A DNA stretch of 10,717 nt, from assembly GCA_041745395.1 (NCBI GenBank), contig JBGTIZ010000022.1:1-10717 (forward strand), read 5' to 3'. Under the pieces are notes generated by a model, which was not told the DNA's origin, made no database searches, and saw only the letters and a list, made by a program, of their open reading frames with translations. Each line of letters opens with the position of its first letter. Position 1 is the first letter of the stretch. The translations under genes and the position numbers were made by a program. Positions 9,095-10,717 of this stretch are shown here, one piece after another. Origin of the DNA: Hadersleviella sp041745395. GTDB lineage: Bacteria > Chloroflexota > Anaerolineae > Promineifilales > Promineifilaceae.

Positions 9095-10591
9095 ATGTCA
9101 TCTTTTGAAGAACAAAACGACCACCCAGACTGGAATGAAGGGCAGGGCAGAGACACGGCCGTGTCTCCTTCTTCTTCCTCATCCTCCCGCACCAGTGACG
9201 GCTTGCGTTTTGACCCCGTTCTGCTGGTTGTCGTGGCCGTGGCTCTGGTGGGTCTCTGCTTGGTCTGCTTTTTTGGCTACCTGATTTTGCAGAACAGCTT
9301 TGGTAGCAACACGACCGAGCCAAACACGGCCGAGACAAGCACAGAGAATAATAGCGGCTGGTTTGGCTGGTTGTTCGGATCGTCTTCACCCGCGCCCACG
9401 GCCGTGTTAACGGAGGCAGTGGAGGGGGACACGGCCGTGTTAGACATCGCCGTCTCTGGTTCCGAGCCAATTACCCTTACCCTCAATGCCCCTACCAATC
9501 TCGAAATCGGCCCCCAACGCTTCACCGTGCGCCCCCAAAGCGTCAACCGTGACCAAGCCGCATGGCTTGTCAGTGACCCCACTTCGCCCGCCCTTTGGAT
9601 ACGCGGCACGGTGGTCAACTATGTGATTGGCCTGCCCGGCACTGAAGAGAATCGCACTCTGCTAGAAACCCTCAATCCGGGCACACGCCTCGCTTTTACG
9701 GCGCAAGATGGGCAACCCTTTGAATTTGTCATGACCCAGCGGGAATGGACAACCCAGCCCCTGAGCGAACTAACCATCCAAAATCGCCCCAGCCTAACTC
9801 TCTTATGGCTCAGCCAAGATAACAATGGGGCGACCCTTGCGGTGCGTGGCGAATATGTGCTAAACGAAGAAGAAGCCAATCGCGCCGAAGTTATTGCCGT
9901 GCAGTTAGGCGAACCAGCCCAGCTTGGCACAGTACGCCTCACCGTCACGGGAGCGACACACCTGACTGACCAGCCCGCTATTCCTGTGGATGCCGCCTTT
10001 TATCTAGTTGACTTCACCATGGAAAATGTGGGGCAAACCCAAATAGACACTGGTTTGTGGCGTTTTGTGCTGATAGATGATGTAGGCACCCAATACAGCC
10101 TGAATACCCAAGCCAGCGCACAAGGAACCTACGCGCCGTTGCCCAACACCATTCCTCCCGGCAGTCAGGTGCAAGCCACGGCTGGGTATCAAATCCCTGT
10201 TAATTTGAATAGCGAGCTTTTGCGCTGGTTTGTCAATCGTGTGGATGGCTCCGGCGAAATCGAAGTGCAAATCCCCTTCCGCTCTGCGGGTGATCAGTCG
10301 GCGGCGCAAATTTCTTTGCAACAAGCCAACATCAGCTCTGATAACACCAGCTTTATGGTGCAGGGGCAAATTTTTAACCAAGGCGACCAGCCCCTGACCG
10401 TGACTGAGGCGAATGTGCGTTTGGAGGGTGACGGAGCCACTTATTTTATGCTCTCGACCAGCCCCGCTTTTCCGTGGACGGTTCCCCCCGGTCAATCCAC
10501 CCCATTCATGCTTACTTTTCAGCGACCCAATGCGGATACAGCTACTCTATCCATTCTGAACCAATCATTTTTGCTCAGCGGGTTACGTTAG
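9095..10591 (+). CDS. Single-pass membrane protein with sortase-like (inactive) and DUF4352-like extracytoplasmic domains
   Basis: Protein of 498 aa. A short cytoplasmic Ser-rich tail precedes one membrane helix (about 41-66), then a linker and three beta-rich regions outside. Residues about 135-255 resemble a sortase fold: LWIRGTVVNYVIGLPGTEEN, then LLETLNPGTRLAFTAQDG and PSLTLLWLSQDN...LAVRGEYV, the last at the place where sortases have TL(x)TC and a downstream Arg strand. The catalytic Cys is absent, and no His stands at the expected place, so enzyme activity is unlikely. Residues about 270-395 contain AFYLVDFTMENVGQT, typical of DUF4352/CARDB-like domains. Residues 403-497 form another Ig-like region. 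The start at 9095 is supported by GAGGG at 9081-9085; it lies 74 bases after the Calx-beta/PPC gene, so the two probably form an operon. Fold assignments come from motif memory. The coding call is strong; the sortase relation is tentative. Confidence 0.8.
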   Translation: MSSFEEQNDHPDWNEGQGRDTAVSPSSSSSSRTSDGLRFDPVLLVVVAVALVGLCLVCFFGYLILQNSFGSNTTEPNTAETSTENNSGWFGWLFGSSSPAPTAVLTEAVEGDTAVLDIAVSGSEPITLTLNAPTNLEIGPQRFTVRPQSVNRDQAAWLVSDPTSPALWIRGTVVNYVIGLPGTEENRTLLETLNPGTRLAFTAQDGQPFEFVMTQREWTTQPLSELTIQNRPSLTLLWLSQDNNGATLAVRGEYVLNEEEANRAEVIAVQLGEPAQLGTVRLTVTGATHLTDQPAIPVDAAFYLVDFTMENVGQTQIDTGLWRFVLIDDVGTQYSLNTQASAQGTYAPLPNTIPPGSQVQATAGYQIPVNLNSELLRWFVNRVDGSGEIEVQIPFRSAGDQSAAQISLQQANISSDNTSFMVQGQIFNQGDQPLTVTEANVRLEGDGATYFMLSTSPAFPWTVPPGQSTPFMLTFQRPNADTATLSILNQSFLLSGLR

Positions 10592-10717
10592 GGAAGCTAC
10601 GGGCTACATGACAATTTTTCACGACTTTTCTGTAGTAGTCACAAATAAGCAACACACTTTCTTTTTGAAGAAAAGGCGTCTCTTCTCAACCAACTAGCTT
10701 CGTCGTGGCCTGCGGCC
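10592..10717. other. Downstream region without a supported gene
   Basis: No coding signal, clear terminator or repeat is visible on either strand. A weak 6-bp stem (TTTCTT, loop, AAGAAA) near 10660-10675 has no supporting T-run. A short open minus-strand frame enters from the right edge and ends within the region, but resembles nothing I know. Confidence 0.4.

Noticed and set aside
10655..10685. Possible terminator after the last gene
   Set aside because: The stem is only six A/T-rich pairs with no following T-run.

Overview
The window reads like a chromosomal segment of an uncultured or filamentous Chloroflexota bacterium (Anaerolineae/Ardenticatenia-like). This assignment is inference. It rests on the moderately high GC outside the first 700 bases, the Pro-Thr 'TPTP' linkers joining Calx-beta, PPC and SdrD-B-like domains in a secreted protein, and the overall gene content. 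No rRNA, tRNA, CRISPR array, IS element or transposase is visible. Every convincing gene lies on the + strand.

Left end (1-713): an AT-richer higBA toxin-antitoxin pair in the usual toxin-first order. A 14-bp perfect palindrome and a related ATATAT element upstream are candidate HigA operators. The toxin frame carries recognisable homology upstream of any usable start codon. Its 5' end therefore looks broken, or misread at an A7 run.

Middle (744-6188): four closely spaced co-directional genes that may be co-transcribed. They are (i) a 736-aa protein whose central/C-terminal half resembles cyanobacterial long-chain acyl-ACP reductase, with an unrecognised ~300-aa N-terminal region and a C-terminal membrane anchor preceded by a G10 tract; (ii) an alpha/beta hydrolase fused to a multi-pass membrane domain; (iii) a calcineurin-like metallophosphoesterase; (iv) a TruC-type tRNA pseudouridine synthase. 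A perfect 15-bp hairpin then separates these from a well-marked Bax-inhibitor-1 family membrane protein (6287-6988), which is followed by a UUCG-capped hairpin.

Right (7164-10591): a two-gene surface locus. The first gene encodes an exported Calx-beta/PPC/PPC/SdrD-B-like protein. The second encodes a single-pass membrane protein whose outer part contains what looks like a sortase fold without its catalytic His and Cys, then a DUF4352-like domain and a third beta-rich domain.

The most unusual signal is not a gene. The palindromic decamer CACGGCCGTG occurs 17 times, always inside genes of the 744-10591 block and never in the higBA block or between genes. In 14 of 17 cases it is read in the frame encoding Thr-Ala-Val. 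By base composition well under one copy is expected, so this is a highly iterated palindrome comparable in kind to HIP1 (GCGATCGC) of cyanobacteria.
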